From JAYKGU01 sp035285585 (GTDB lineage: Bacteria; Cyanobacteriota; Cyanobacteriia; CAKZMO01): a DNA stretch of 64,000 nt. The stretch lies in NCBI GenBank assembly GCA_035285585.1, contig JAYKGU010000293.1, forward strand, positions 21,681 through 85,680, read 5' to 3'. The notes below the pieces were generated by a model, which saw only the letters and a program-made list of their open reading frames with translations, made no database searches and had not been told where the DNA came from. This document shows, one piece after another, positions 26,372 through 33,902 of the stretch. The position numbers and the translations under genes were made by a program. Within the stretch, counting starts at the first letter, position 1. Each line of letters starts with the position of its first letter.

Positions 26372-26643
26372 TAGCGCTCTTCAAGCCACTGACGCACTTC
26401 GCCTTCTGAGGCAAACTGGAGCCGCCGTCCATCCATTGGATCATAGACGTGCCAGCGGGCGGTACCGTCTCGCCGCTGGGTTTGCCAGACCTGCAGTTCT
26501 TCGCTGGCGGTCATCGTCGTTAGCAGGGCGTCCCAAAGTCTGTGGATCTGGGCTGCCAGGGGCTTAAAGCTCACGCGAGACCAGATGGGATCCGTAATGG
26601 GCGATCGCAGGGTTGAATTTCCCCAATATCCCGTTGTTTTCAT
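26359..26643 (-). CDS. Conserved cyanobacterial small protein of unknown function
   Basis: 94 residues from ATG at 26643, which is preceded by AGGAGG; a longer form from 26670 lacks a ribosome site. The sequence has many Trp and Arg residues (IWSRVSFKPL, WQTQRRDGTARWHVYDP) and ends EGEVRQWLEERYYVR. The tail, DPMDGRRLQFASEGEVRQWL, suggests a small mixed alpha/beta domain. I recognise no named family. It overlaps the O-antigen ligase-like gene tail to tail. Confidence 0.75.
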   Translation of the reverse strand: MKTTGYWGNSTLRSPITDPIWSRVSFKPLAAQIHRLWDALLTTMTASEELQVWQTQRRDGTARWHVYDPMDGRRLQFASEGEVRQWLEERYYVR

Positions 26644-26816
26644 AAGTCCTCCTGAGGTGGGGTCACTCATTTACATCAGTGTTTGTCTATTTCCAATCTA
26701 TTTAGTTCACCACGAACATTCCACCAGCCCCATGCATCACAGTCATGAATAAAATTGATAGATAATTGTTCATCTAAGTCAACGACGGCAGGGCAAATTG
26801 GGCATACTATGCGGCT

Positions 26817-26967
26817 GGTATCAACTCAAAGCGGGAAATCCTGTTGGAGAGGAGTCAGAATTCAGGAGTCAGAATTCAGGAGTCAGAATTCAGGAGAGAG
26901 CTGACTTCTGGCTCCTGACTCCTGGATTCTATTCTTGAGAAAGTGTCCCGCCTTACGTTGATACCCC
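26817..26967 (+). repeat. Repeat family A, copy 2 (most complete)
   Basis: 151 bp with inverted ends GGTATCAACTCAAAGCGGGA and TCCCGCCTTACGTTGATACC. Inside, GAATTCAGGAGTCA is tandemly repeated three times, then mirrored as CTTCTGGCTCCTGACTCCTG. It has no ORF; a MITE-like non-autonomous element. Confidence 0.88.
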
Positions 26968-27029
26968 TATGTGGCTTGAGAGCACGTTTGCCCTATACAG
27001 GGAACGATGGCCTGCTAGCGCCAAATTGA

Positions 27030-27058
27030 TTGTAGTATTTTGTAAAGGCTTGTAGTAT
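27030..27058 (+). promoter_or_regulatory. Two direct TTGTAGTAT repeats upstream of the LysR gene
   Basis: TTGTAGTAT occurs at 27030-27038 and 27050-27058, a 20-bp period placing both on one helix face. The second ends 25 bases before the ATG. It may be an autoregulatory site or promoter element. Related TTGTAGCA motifs lie at 33547-33654. Confidence 0.45.
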
Positions 27059-27083
27059 CAGCGTCGCCCCTGGGGAGGTGTGC

Positions 27084-28013
27084 ATGAAAGGTAGCAGTGT
27101 TGAGGGTGTCAAGTTATCCCAGCTAAAAATCTTTATCGCAGTCGCTGAACACCAGAACTTTAGCGAAGCCGCTCTCCATCTCCAGATTTCTCAGTCGGCG
27201 GTGAGCCACGCGATCGCCACCCTGGAAGACGAATTGGGCGTTGTGCTGCTCTCACGGGGACGGCACGGTGCCCAGCTCACCCCCGTGGGCGAACGAGTCC
27301 TCCACTACGCCCGCCAGATGATGCTCTCCCTGCAGGAAATCGGGCGGGAAGCAAACCTGGCCAGGGGTTTGGAGGGAGGCAAAGTGCGCGTTGCGTCCTT
27401 CCGCAGCGTGGCCACCCATTTGCTGCCCCTGGCGATCGCCCAGTTTCGCAAGCGCTTCCCCGGTGTCGCCGCCGTCATCACCGAACACCAGGACTACATC
27501 GCGGTGGAGCAGGCCCTGCGGGAAGGTCGGGCCGACATCGGCATCACCTACCTGCCCAGCTCGGCGGAGTTTGAAACCTGGGAACTGCTGCGGGACGAGT
27601 ACCTGGTGCTGCTGCCCCCCGACGCCAACATCTGTCGGCCCCTGCGCTGGGAGGATTTGCAGACCTATCCCCTGATTTCTGCCCCTGAAAGCGATGCCTG
27701 CTGCATTCTCGTGCAAAAGCACCTGGCCCAGCAGGGGCTGAATGTGCAGGCGGCTTACGAAATTAGCGAAGACTCTACGATCATCAGCATGGTGGCCCAG
27801 GGGCTGGGCTACGCCATTTTGCCCCGCCTCGCCGCTAAGCCCCTGCCGCCAGAAATTCAGGTGGCCAGCCTGCCCACGCCCCTGGAGCGGATCATTGGCG
27901 TCGGCATTCTGGCGGAAGCGCTCCACTCCCCGGCGGTGTTTGCCTTCCTGGATACGCTGAAGGCTATGCCCCAAAGAGCTGGCATGGGTTCGGCGATCGC
28001 CACGGCCCTTTAG
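27084..28013 (+). CDS. LysR-family transcriptional regulator
   Basis: 309 residues. The N-terminal winged helix is clear: LKIFIAVAEHQNFSEAALHL, then ISQSAVSHAIATLEDELG. The effector domain spans about 95-295 (KVRVASFRSVATHLLPLAIA, ADIGITYLP). ATG at 27084 is chosen because GGGGAGG stands five bases upstream; a GTG two codons earlier overlaps that site. It runs toward the modBC gene, with only 22 bases between the two stop codons. Which genes it controls cannot be read from the sequence; molybdate uptake is a possibility by position only. Confidence 0.92.
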   Translation: MKGSSVEGVKLSQLKIFIAVAEHQNFSEAALHLQISQSAVSHAIATLEDELGVVLLSRGRHGAQLTPVGERVLHYARQMMLSLQEIGREANLARGLEGGKVRVASFRSVATHLLPLAIAQFRKRFPGVAAVITEHQDYIAVEQALREGRADIGITYLPSSAEFETWELLRDEYLVLLPPDANICRPLRWEDLQTYPLISAPESDACCILVQKHLAQQGLNVQAAYEISEDSTIISMVAQGLGYAILPRLAAKPLPPEIQVASLPTPLERIIGVGILAEALHSPAVFAFLDTLKAMPQRAGMGSAIATAL

Positions 28014-28035
28014 AAAGTCGGGCTAGGGGGACGCG

Positions 28036-30105
28036 CTAATGCGCCATCGGGATTAAGCTGGCGGGGTCGAGCCAGATGGGCCAGGGCAGGGGCTGATTTT
28101 TCAGCGATTCCCACTTTTCCCGATAAATCTCGGCCTGGAGGTGATAGTCCTGGGGCGATGTGGGCCGACTGTGTAGCTTGATGTAAAGCGTCACCCGGTG
28201 CTGGGTTTCGGTGGTCATCGCCAGCCAGCCGGGGAAGGTGTTGCTCTGGCTAGGCCGCTGGAGAAACTGGATGTGATGGGCACGCAGTCCCACATAGCCA
28301 GAGTCTGACGGCAGCGGGTGGTTCACTTCCAGGTAGCAGCCCCAATCCAGGGCTTCAATATGGCAGTCGTCCAGCCGTCGGGCGCGGGAGAAGTTTTTAC
28401 ATTCAGTGACCTTGGCTACTTCAAAGGTCGGCGGGTGCTTGAAGATGTCTTCTTTCGTACCCTCTGCCTGAATGCGCCCGTCCGAAAGCACCAGCAGGTT
28501 GGTACAAACCCGATAGGCCTCCTCCAGCTTGTGGGTAATAAAGAGGGTAATGCCCCGATACTGCCCCAGGACTTCAATCAGCAGCTTCTCGATGTGGCTA
28601 CGCAGGTAGCTATCGAGGGCGGATAGGGGTTCATCCAGAAGCAGGATGTCGGGCTGGATGGCGATCGCCCGTGCCAGGGCCACTCGCTGCTGTTGGCCGC
28701 CAGAGAGCTGGTGGGGATAGCGATCGCCCAGCCCCGATAATCCCATGCGATCCAGGTATTTCACGACTTCAGCGGCGCGACGGTGGCGGGGAACGTCCTC
28801 CATGCCAAAGGCAATATTTTGCGCCACGGTGAGATGGGGAAAGAGGGCGTAGTTTTGGAAGACTAAGCCGACTTTGCGATCGCGACTGGGTAGATTAATT
28901 TTTTGCCGGGAGTCAAACAGCACCCGTCCATTCAACACAATCCGGCCCTGGGAAGGGGTTTCCAGACCAGCAATGCAGCGCAGGGTCATACTTTTGCCCG
29001 ATCCCGATGCCCCCAGTAGCCCCAGCGGTTCACCATTGGTTTGAAACCGCACCTGGAGATGAAATCCCGGTACTTGTTTCTCGATCTGCACCATCAGTTG
29101 GGCGTCCGTGGGGCGTGAAAGCATCCCCACCGCTGGCCGGGGGTGAGGCGCGAGGTCTGAGGATCGCGCTGCTAAAAGCACGGGAGTCGCAGGATGGGAA
29201 TCAGGTAGCCCCTTTGCGTCCAGTTCTGGAGCGAAGGTGTGGTGCGGCGATTCCCTCAGCAGGGCAAGCACCTGATCACCGCCAACCCTACGCCTATCTG
29301 CCCCAGGCTCAGGAAATCGCCCCGATCCATTGACCTGTGGCTGAACCAGCCCAACCAACGGCAGGCTGAACTGGTTGCGGCGAAGGGTCTTAAAGAAAAC
29401 CCAGTTAAACCCCCGTTTAACCCATTCGTTGGCAAGGGAGGGTTTGTGAATTTGACTGCGGTTGTTGTAGTTGATGCCCGCAATTACCACCAGGGAAACG
29501 GCCACCATCAGCAGCACCCAGGCCAGCGCCACCCCCATGCGCCCCGCTTCGGCGGCAAAGAAGATGGTGATGGGAATGGTGAGGGTAACGCCGGGAATGC
29601 TGCCCCCCACCATTAGAGTCGCGCCAAACTCCCCCAGGGCACGGGCAAAGGCCAGGACGGTGCCCGCCAGCACTCCGGGCCAGGCCAGGGGCAGCAGGAT
29701 CTGCCAGAAAATTCGCCACTCCGAAGCTCCCAGAGTGCGCGCCGAACTGAGCAGGGTCAGGTCTACCTGTTCAAATGCCCCCAGCACGGTTTTGTACATG
29801 AGGGGGAAGGCAACGACAGTGGCGGCGATCGCCGCTGCTGTCCAGGTAAAGATGATGGAAATGCCCATCTGGTCAAGGAACTGCCCCACGGGACTGTTTT
29901 TGCCAAAGAGCAGGAGCAGCAAAAACCCTACCACCGTTGGCGGCAAGACCAGAGGCAGGGTGAGTACCCCGTCAATCCACCCCCTGGCCCTGCCGCGATA
30001 GCTCAGCATCCAGCGGGCCACGATAATGCCCAGAAAGGCAGCCAGGACGGTGGCGGCGAAGGCCGTTTTAAGTGAAATCCACAGGGGGGACAAATCTTCA
30101 AGCAT
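28036..30105 (-). CDS. modBC: Molybdate ABC transporter permease-ATPase fusion (ModB-ModC)
   Basis: 689 residues. Residues 1-225 are the ModB permease with five to six helices and the EAA-type loop (LGASEWRIFWQILLPLAWPG). Residues about 226-345 are a long Arg/Pro-rich linker. From about 346 is ModC with Walker A GASGSGKS, signature LSGGQQQR and Walker B ILLLDEPLSALD. The C-terminal 120 residues are a poorly conserved accessory region. ModB-ModC fusions are known in cyanobacteria. It would import molybdate for cofactor synthesis, needed by NarB at 39442-41691. ATG at 30105, 224 bases after modA. Confidence 0.93.
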   Translation of the reverse strand: MLEDLSPLWISLKTAFAATVLAAFLGIIVARWMLSYRGRARGWIDGVLTLPLVLPPTVVGFLLLLLFGKNSPVGQFLDQMGISIIFTWTAAAIAATVVAFPLMYKTVLGAFEQVDLTLLSSARTLGASEWRIFWQILLPLAWPGVLAGTVLAFARALGEFGATLMVGGSIPGVTLTIPITIFFAAEAGRMGVALAWVLLMVAVSLVVIAGINYNNRSQIHKPSLANEWVKRGFNWVFFKTLRRNQFSLPLVGLVQPQVNGSGRFPEPGADRRRVGGDQVLALLRESPHHTFAPELDAKGLPDSHPATPVLLAARSSDLAPHPRPAVGMLSRPTDAQLMVQIEKQVPGFHLQVRFQTNGEPLGLLGASGSGKSMTLRCIAGLETPSQGRIVLNGRVLFDSRQKINLPSRDRKVGLVFQNYALFPHLTVAQNIAFGMEDVPRHRRAAEVVKYLDRMGLSGLGDRYPHQLSGGQQQRVALARAIAIQPDILLLDEPLSALDSYLRSHIEKLLIEVLGQYRGITLFITHKLEEAYRVCTNLLVLSDGRIQAEGTKEDIFKHPPTFEVAKVTECKNFSRARRLDDCHIEALDWGCYLEVNHPLPSDSGYVGLRAHHIQFLQRPSQSNTFPGWLAMTTETQHRVTLYIKLHSRPTSPQDYHLQAEIYREKWESLKNQPLPWPIWLDPASLIPMAH

Positions 30106-30329
30106 GGGAGATTAGGATCTGCAGGGGAGCGAGGGCTGCAAAACCATGCCCACCGCAGAGGATTGTGAATGGATAGGCACGCATTGCTTTGCCGATCCTA
30201 CGGCGATGGGTTGGATATAGTTGCTTAATGCGCACACTTTGAGCCGCTGACCCCGTGCACCTTGAAGACGGAGTCTCCCGTAAAGGTTCCCAGCGAGATA
30301 CTGGGAACCAGGTACAGCAGGTGATATCC

Positions 30330-31157
30330 CTATTCGGCCATGGTGAAACCGTAGTCTTCAAAGATGGCCACCGCCGTGTCGCTGGATAGAAAATCCACAA
30401 AGGCCTGGGCTGCCTCCGCATTCTCGCTATCCGCCACCACGCCAATTGGATAAACAATGGGAGAGTGGGTATCGGCGGCAGCCGTGGCCACTACCTGCAC
30501 CTGGTCAGAGACCTTGGCGTCGGTGGCATAGACCAGCCCCGCATCGACGTTGCCCGTTTCCACGTAGGACAGCACCTGACGCACGTCCTTGCCAAACACC
30601 ATTTTGGGCTGCAGGGCATCAAACAGGTTGAGGGAGGTCAGCGCTTCCTGGGCGTACTGCCCCGCTGGAACGCTTTCTGGTTCACCGATGGCAATGCGGT
30701 TCACCTTATCCGTGGCAAAGTCGCTGAAGTCAGTCACGTCGGTTTTATCCTGGGGGACGATTAGCACCAGGGAGTTGAGCAGCAGGTCGCGGCGGGAACC
30801 TTCGAGAATCTCGCCCTGCCCCTCCAGGTCATCCATCCACTTCTTAGACGCAGAGAGAAACACGTCGGCGGGGGCACCCTGGATAATTTGCTGGGCTAAG
30901 GAACCGGAAGAGCCAAAGTTATAGGTAATGGTGACGTTGGGCGCTTCTTCCTGGTAGGCGGTTTGCACGTCCTGCATGGCATCCTGAACGCTGGCCGCTA
31001 CGGAAATGGTGAGTTCTACAGGGGCACTGGCGGTGGCTGCTTCGGAGGGCGTTTCGGTGGTTGGAGGGGCTGCGGGTTGGGTACAGCCAGTCACGCCCAG
31101 GCAGGCTACCAACGTCAAAGCGGATAGGGTCGTAAAGTGTCGTCTGCTTACTTTCAT
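30330..31157 (-). CDS. modA: Molybdate-binding lipoprotein ModA
   Basis: 275 residues. It has a lipoprotein signal with Cys25 (GVTGC) and an SRRHF start that also resembles a Tat motif. The ModA fold follows: LTISVAASVQDAMQDV, FGSSGSLAQQIIQGAPADVF, then the family tail (GNVDAGLVYATDA, AFVDFLSSD). It binds molybdate or tungstate outside the inner membrane for the downstream ModBC. ATG at 31157. It is divergent from a Mop-domain protein, and the shared region holds TTACCAAC repeats. Confidence 0.95.
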   Translation of the reverse strand: MKVSRRHFTTLSALTLVACLGVTGCTQPAAPPTTETPSEAATASAPVELTISVAASVQDAMQDVQTAYQEEAPNVTITYNFGSSGSLAQQIIQGAPADVFLSASKKWMDDLEGQGEILEGSRRDLLLNSLVLIVPQDKTDVTDFSDFATDKVNRIAIGEPESVPAGQYAQEALTSLNLFDALQPKMVFGKDVRQVLSYVETGNVDAGLVYATDAKVSDQVQVVATAAADTHSPIVYPIGVVADSENAEAAQAFVDFLSSDTAVAIFEDYGFTMAE

Positions 31158-31267
31158 AAATTTTCTGCGGCAAGATGCCGATGGGTGTTACTCGTTGTCA
31201 GTCGGAGCTGTCTACAAAATCACAATTTTTTGTCTTGCTGGATACGAAAGTATCGAGCCAGGGAACT

Positions 31268-31376
31268 GTTGGTAAAATTTAGCTAATCGTCTAATCTGAT
31301 ACAGATTTGAGCAATCTGCCACGGAATAGACTTTACCAACCAACGCGATCGCACCTTACCAACTAAGCTGGTATAT
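31268..31376. promoter_or_regulatory. Candidate operators between modA and the Mop-domain gene
   Basis: The 9-mer TTTACCAAC occurs inverted at 31268-31276 and direct at 31332-31340. TTACCAAC recurs at 31356-31363, where it is followed by TGGTA to give a TACCA-N7-TGGTA palindrome a few bases before the ATG at 31384. The set lies between divergent genes and fits a molybdate- or repressor-controlled switch. Confidence 0.5.
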
Positions 31377-31383
31377 TACGCCA

Positions 31384-31845
31384 ATGCCTAGAAAAGATCA
31401 AGGCTGGATCACCTTCCAGGCCTCCCCAGAAGAGCGGGACATTCTTGAAACTTACTGCCAGCAGACCCAACGCTCTAAAACCGAGGTGTTGCGGGAGTTG
31501 GTAAGAAATCTGGACACAGCACCACCACCAGCACCGCCACAAAGCGCCAAGCACCCCACTGAAACTGAAGAGAATGGGCGTAAAAAGGCACTAGCCCCGT
31601 TTCAAGTGAGCGCCCGCAACCTTTTCCAGGGAAGCATTACCAGGCTTCACCAGGATGGCATCAACACCGAGGTCACGGTAGAAGTTGCCCCTGGCTTTGA
31701 AATCACTTCAGTCATCACCACCACATCTGCCCAACGGTTGCGACTGAAGGTTGGTAAAGTCGTCTGCGCCCTGGTCAAGTCGAGCAATGTATTGATTGCC
31801 GTCAGCGAGTCTCTGGAAGCCTTCGCCGAAGGCTCCCTGGTTTGA
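31384..31845 (+). CDS. Ribbon-helix-helix plus Mop (TOBE) domain protein; candidate molybdate-responsive regulator
   Basis: 153 residues. The N-terminal 45 (WITFQASPEERDILETYCQQ, TQRSKTEVLRELVRNL) look like a ribbon-helix-helix DNA-binding unit: one beta strand and two helices. A Pro-rich linker follows. Residues about 75-145 are a Mop/TOBE domain (SARNLFQGSITRL, VTVEVAPGFEITSVITT, VGKVVCALVKSSNVLIAV), which binds molybdate. It is divergent from modA and could replace ModE, which in proteobacteria joins a winged helix to Mop domains. An alternative is a cytoplasmic molybdate-storage (molbindin) role. Confidence 0.8.
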   Translation: MPRKDQGWITFQASPEERDILETYCQQTQRSKTEVLRELVRNLDTAPPPAPPQSAKHPTETEENGRKKALAPFQVSARNLFQGSITRLHQDGINTEVTVEVAPGFEITSVITTTSAQRLRLKVGKVVCALVKSSNVLIAVSESLEAFAEGSLV

Positions 31846-31911
31846 CATGGTGAAGAGTGCGCCCCCGCCGGGGAGGCGCACCCTACCTGTTTTATTTATG
31901 TCCAGATACTT

Positions 31912-32014
31912 AGGAGATTTTTGAGAATGATCCTACTGGACGACGTAGGGGCAAATGGCCATTTGCCCTTACCAAACGTTCAACCGAGGGTAAGTTTTTT
32001 CCTGGAAATCTCCT
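31912..32014 (+). repeat. Repeat family B, copy 3 (complete)
   Basis: 103 bp. The ends AGGAGATTTTTGAGAATG and CCTGGAAATCTCCT are imperfect inverted repeats. The centre GGGGCAAATGGCCATTTGCCC is a near-perfect palindrome. Confidence 0.85.
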
Positions 32015-32046
32015 TAATTAACGGCCCGTTAGCTAAAAGCGGCGGC

Positions 32047-32085
32047 TAGTCTTGAAGCGATTAGTCTTGAAGCGATTAGTCTTGA
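32047..32085 (-). repeat. 15-bp tandem repeat across a stop codon
   Basis: GACTAATCGCTTCAA (minus strand) is repeated twice, with a third partial copy. The unit is a multiple of three and contains TAA, so it gives three consecutive in-frame stops at the end of the gene at 32076-32570. Confidence 0.8.
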
Positions 32086-32570
32086 TCAACCTGGCATTTG
32101 ACAGTTTGCCAGACGGATAGCACGCCATCAATCCAGCCCTGGGCAAAGAGAATACGGCTTTGGGGGCTAACCTCCAGCAGGTGGCCAAAGTCCGGATCGT
32201 GAACCCGTGCAGCTTCTGGGAATCCACGAGTATCCAGGTAAGTCCACAGGTAATCCAGCACTTCTTCATCTAACGAGGATGCCAGGGGACTGACCCTTTC
32301 AAAGTGCTGAAAATCTTTGTAGGAAAGCTGAGAGGTGGAGCGAATACCCAGCTCAAATCCTTCCTGGCGCACTTTGTTGAGCAAAACCTGTTTCTCGGCG
32401 CGTAGACGTTCGACTAAATTGTCTTGGCTGGTTTGGAGCTTCAGTTCTTCATGGGTGACAACCATATTTAATGCCTCCTGGCATATTGCTGAGATGTTGA
32501 GATGATGCTTGACCCGCTGCAGGCGCTCATACAGCGCCTCTGGAACCGCAATTGTCAGCCTCTTACTCAC
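32076..32570 (-). CDS. Ribbon-helix-helix domain protein of unknown function
   Basis: 164 residues from GTG at 32570, chosen because AAGGAGGT lies four bases upstream; a TTG further out lacks a site. The start KRLTIAVPEALYERLQRV and NISAICQEAL form a ribbon-helix-helix-like unit. A charged helical stretch follows (QDNLVERLRAEKQVLLNKV), then a C-terminal domain (SYKDFQHFERV, EVLDYLWTYLD, GWIDGVLSVWQTVK). It could bind DNA as a dimer and regulate itself. It sits alone between repeats, at the left edge of the island with the tRNA-like genes. Confidence 0.75.
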   Translation of the reverse strand: MSKRLTIAVPEALYERLQRVKHHLNISAICQEALNMVVTHEELKLQTSQDNLVERLRAEKQVLLNKVRQEGFELGIRSTSQLSYKDFQHFERVSPLASSLDEEVLDYLWTYLDTRGFPEAARVHDPDFGHLLEVSPQSRILFAQGWIDGVLSVWQTVKCQVDQD

Positions 32571-32708
32571 AACACCTCCTTTTTTCTGTGTACTCTTATA
32601 CAATAACTGGGATTGTTATGTAATGGAGGGATTTCAATATTTTGTTACGTAATTGACTGTTTTAAATAGAGGATTATGCAATAGGCACGAATCCGGCACT
32701 CTGAGTAT

Positions 32709-32845
32709 GGGATATCCACTTAAGCCAGGAAATCCTGGTTGGCGAGGAATTCAGAATCCAGGAGTCAGAATTCAGTAGGGGGCGGCTACTGGCTACTGAC
32801 TCCTGAGTTCTATCCTTGGGAAAGCTTCCCTTCAAGTTGTTGCCC
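32709..32845 (+). repeat. Repeat family A, copy 3
   Basis: 137 bp aligned to 26817-26967. Both ends have diverged (GGGATATCCACTTAAG and GTTGTTGCCC), but the central GGAGTCAGAATTCAG and TACTGACTCCTGAGTTCTATC are conserved. Confidence 0.8.
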
Positions 32846-33084
32846 TTGAATATGGGTAAGATGGTGCCATTCCCCTCCGGAGCGGTAACGGAATTTTCAT
32901 TGGCAAATGTCCGGACTATTGCCCCGTTCGCGTGTAGTGACGATCAGTCGCCTGAATGTCGATGAAAGGGTAGTCAATGACATGCTACAAATGTAGTATG
33001 TCAGCAGTGAGTGTTATTTTACGAACCCGCAGCCTTCTATGAACCGCACCCTCCGACCGACCCTACGCAGCGCCATGCCGTGCC
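32846..33084. other. Gap with one palindrome
   Basis: No gene was seen. A near-palindrome at 32981-33000 (CATGCTACAA then ATGTAGTATG) contains TTGTAGCATG in inverted form. The same 10-mer recurs at 33647-33656. Confidence 0.5.
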
Positions 33085-33253
33085 GACCTTATTCAGGTTT
33101 GGGCAACTCAAAGGTGCTGCTTACTCAGTGGTTTAGTTCGAAGCAACGAATACAGAGCGGGAGGTGCAGGGACACCCTGACACCGACCTAGGGAAAAGCC
33201 TTTCAACCTTCCCGCCCCCCGCTCCTGGTACCCAGCAGCGGGGGTTGTTTTTT
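33085..33253 (+). ncRNA. Structured RNA upstream of a truncated HNH ORF; possible HEARO/OMEGA RNA
   Basis: A chain of hairpins is visible: GTTCG/CGAAT (33136-33151), an outer stem GCGGGAGGT (33157-33165) with ACCTTCCCGC (33206-33215), inner CAGGG-ACA-CCCTG (33167-33179), then a terminator-like stem. An ORF resembling the start of an HNH nuclease begins 12 bases after the T-run. Structured RNA directly upstream of an HNH-type ORF is the arrangement of HEARO RNAs (the guide RNAs of IscB). I could not compare it with the Rfam model; the 5' boundary is a guess. Confidence 0.45.
33216..33253 (+). terminator. Terminator-like hairpin with T-run
   Basis: CCCCCGCT pairs with AGCGGGGG, with an inner CTGG/CCAG helix, followed by TTGTTTTTT (33245-33253). 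It would end the structured RNA, or attenuate the ORF that follows. Confidence 0.75.
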
Positions 33254-33265
33254 GAGGAATTTACC

Positions 33266-33342
33266 ATGCAAGTTATGCAACCGACCGGGCCAGCCTCCGT
33301 ATTACAGAATCAGGTGGTGGTGTTTTCCAGGAACTATCTGCC
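33266..33342 (+). pseudogene. N-terminal relic of an HNH endonuclease-like gene
   Basis: ATG at 33266 follows GAGGAA and opens a frame reading MQVMQPTGPASVLQNQ, then VVVFSRNYLP. The last segment resembles the first strand of cyanobacterial HNH/IscB-like proteins (VxVFSxNYLP). At that point the sequence becomes repeat family A (33343) and homology stops. No HNH domain follows. The relic is short, so family placement is tentative. Confidence 0.45.
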
Positions 33343-33426
33343 GGGTATCAACTTAAGGCTGGACAGTGGGGCGCACAGCGCCCCACTGTCCCGTTAATTT
33401 TGTCCCACTTTAAGCGGGAACCCCTA
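33343..33426 (+). repeat. Short family A-like element with a 14-bp perfect hairpin
   Basis: It begins GGGTATCAACTTAAGGC like family A and ends ACTTTAAGCGGGAACCCC. Inside is the stem GGACAGTGGGGCGC with its exact complement and a three-base loop (33361-33391). It appears to have interrupted the HNH-like ORF. Confidence 0.75.
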
Positions 33427-33618
33427 TCTGTCCCTGGCACTTGCGGAGCAGTTCTGGAAAGAACAGGAATAGGACTTACGCAATCTGGCCGTTTGTTTGA
33501 AGTTGCCCCAGCAGGTTTTATAAAACTCCAGGAAAGCTCTGAGAAGCTTGTAGCAGCAGGTTCTACCAAGCCTTGAAAGAGTCCCCAGAACAGTCCCAAA
33601 AAAAAGTTGTAGTACCTC
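33427..33618. other. Degenerate intergenic segment
   Basis: No gene was recognised. It contains TAGGACTTACGCA near 33471, a motif often found at the ends of cyanobacterial insertion sequences and MITEs, and a GTTCT/AGAAC hairpin. Probably an old insertion remnant. Confidence 0.4.
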
Positions 33619-33654
33619 TTGACGCTTGTAGCACGTTGTATTATTCTTGTAGCA
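33547..33654 (+). promoter_or_regulatory. Promoter with TTGTAGCA iterons
   Basis: CTTGTAGCA occurs at 33547, 33625 and 33646, with a variant GTTGTAGTA at 33606. The last three are spaced 19 and 21 bp. A sigma70-like promoter, TTGACG (33619-33624), 17 bases, TATTCT (33642-33647), is overlapped by the last two repeats. The arrangement suggests repression of the downstream ORF, tRNA-like genes and rtcB. Confidence 0.5.
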
Positions 33655-33679
33655 TGGGATGAGCAAAGGAGTTAAGACC

Positions 33680-33814
33680 ATGATTATTCGCTCCCTTTCA
33701 GGTATGCAGCTTCTCTTGAAGCGTGCAAAATTTTCCCAAATTCAACCCTGGCACTCCTGCATCTCCAGCAAATCGACCATTTGGAGCGGCGTTGCTTCTT
33801 TTAGGTGCCGCTGA
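33680..33814 (+). CDS. 44-codon small ORF of unknown function
   Basis: ATG at 33680 has AAAGGAG eight bases upstream and lies 33 bases after the candidate -10. The 44-residue product starts MIIRSLSGMQLLLKRAKFSQ and ends VASFRCR; it is basic, with three Trp/Cys-rich patches and no membrane helix. The 3' end can form an AGCGGC/GCCGCT hairpin. It could be a leader peptide or small protein of the rtcB transcript. I recognise no family. Confidence 0.4.
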   Translation: MIIRSLSGMQLLLKRAKFSQIQPWHSCISSKSTIWSGVASFRCR

Positions 33815-33902
33815 AGCAATCCACTTCGAACCTTGAAAAGCGATCGCCCAAAGATCTACTCTACGACGGAACAAAAATCTACGCCCCCCATTCTTTTAAC
33901 AC

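Noticed and set aside
33424..33681. 85-codon minus-strand frame near the iterons
   Set aside because: Its Cys/Tyr-Lys repeats arise only from reading the TTGTAGCA iterons; no start signal.
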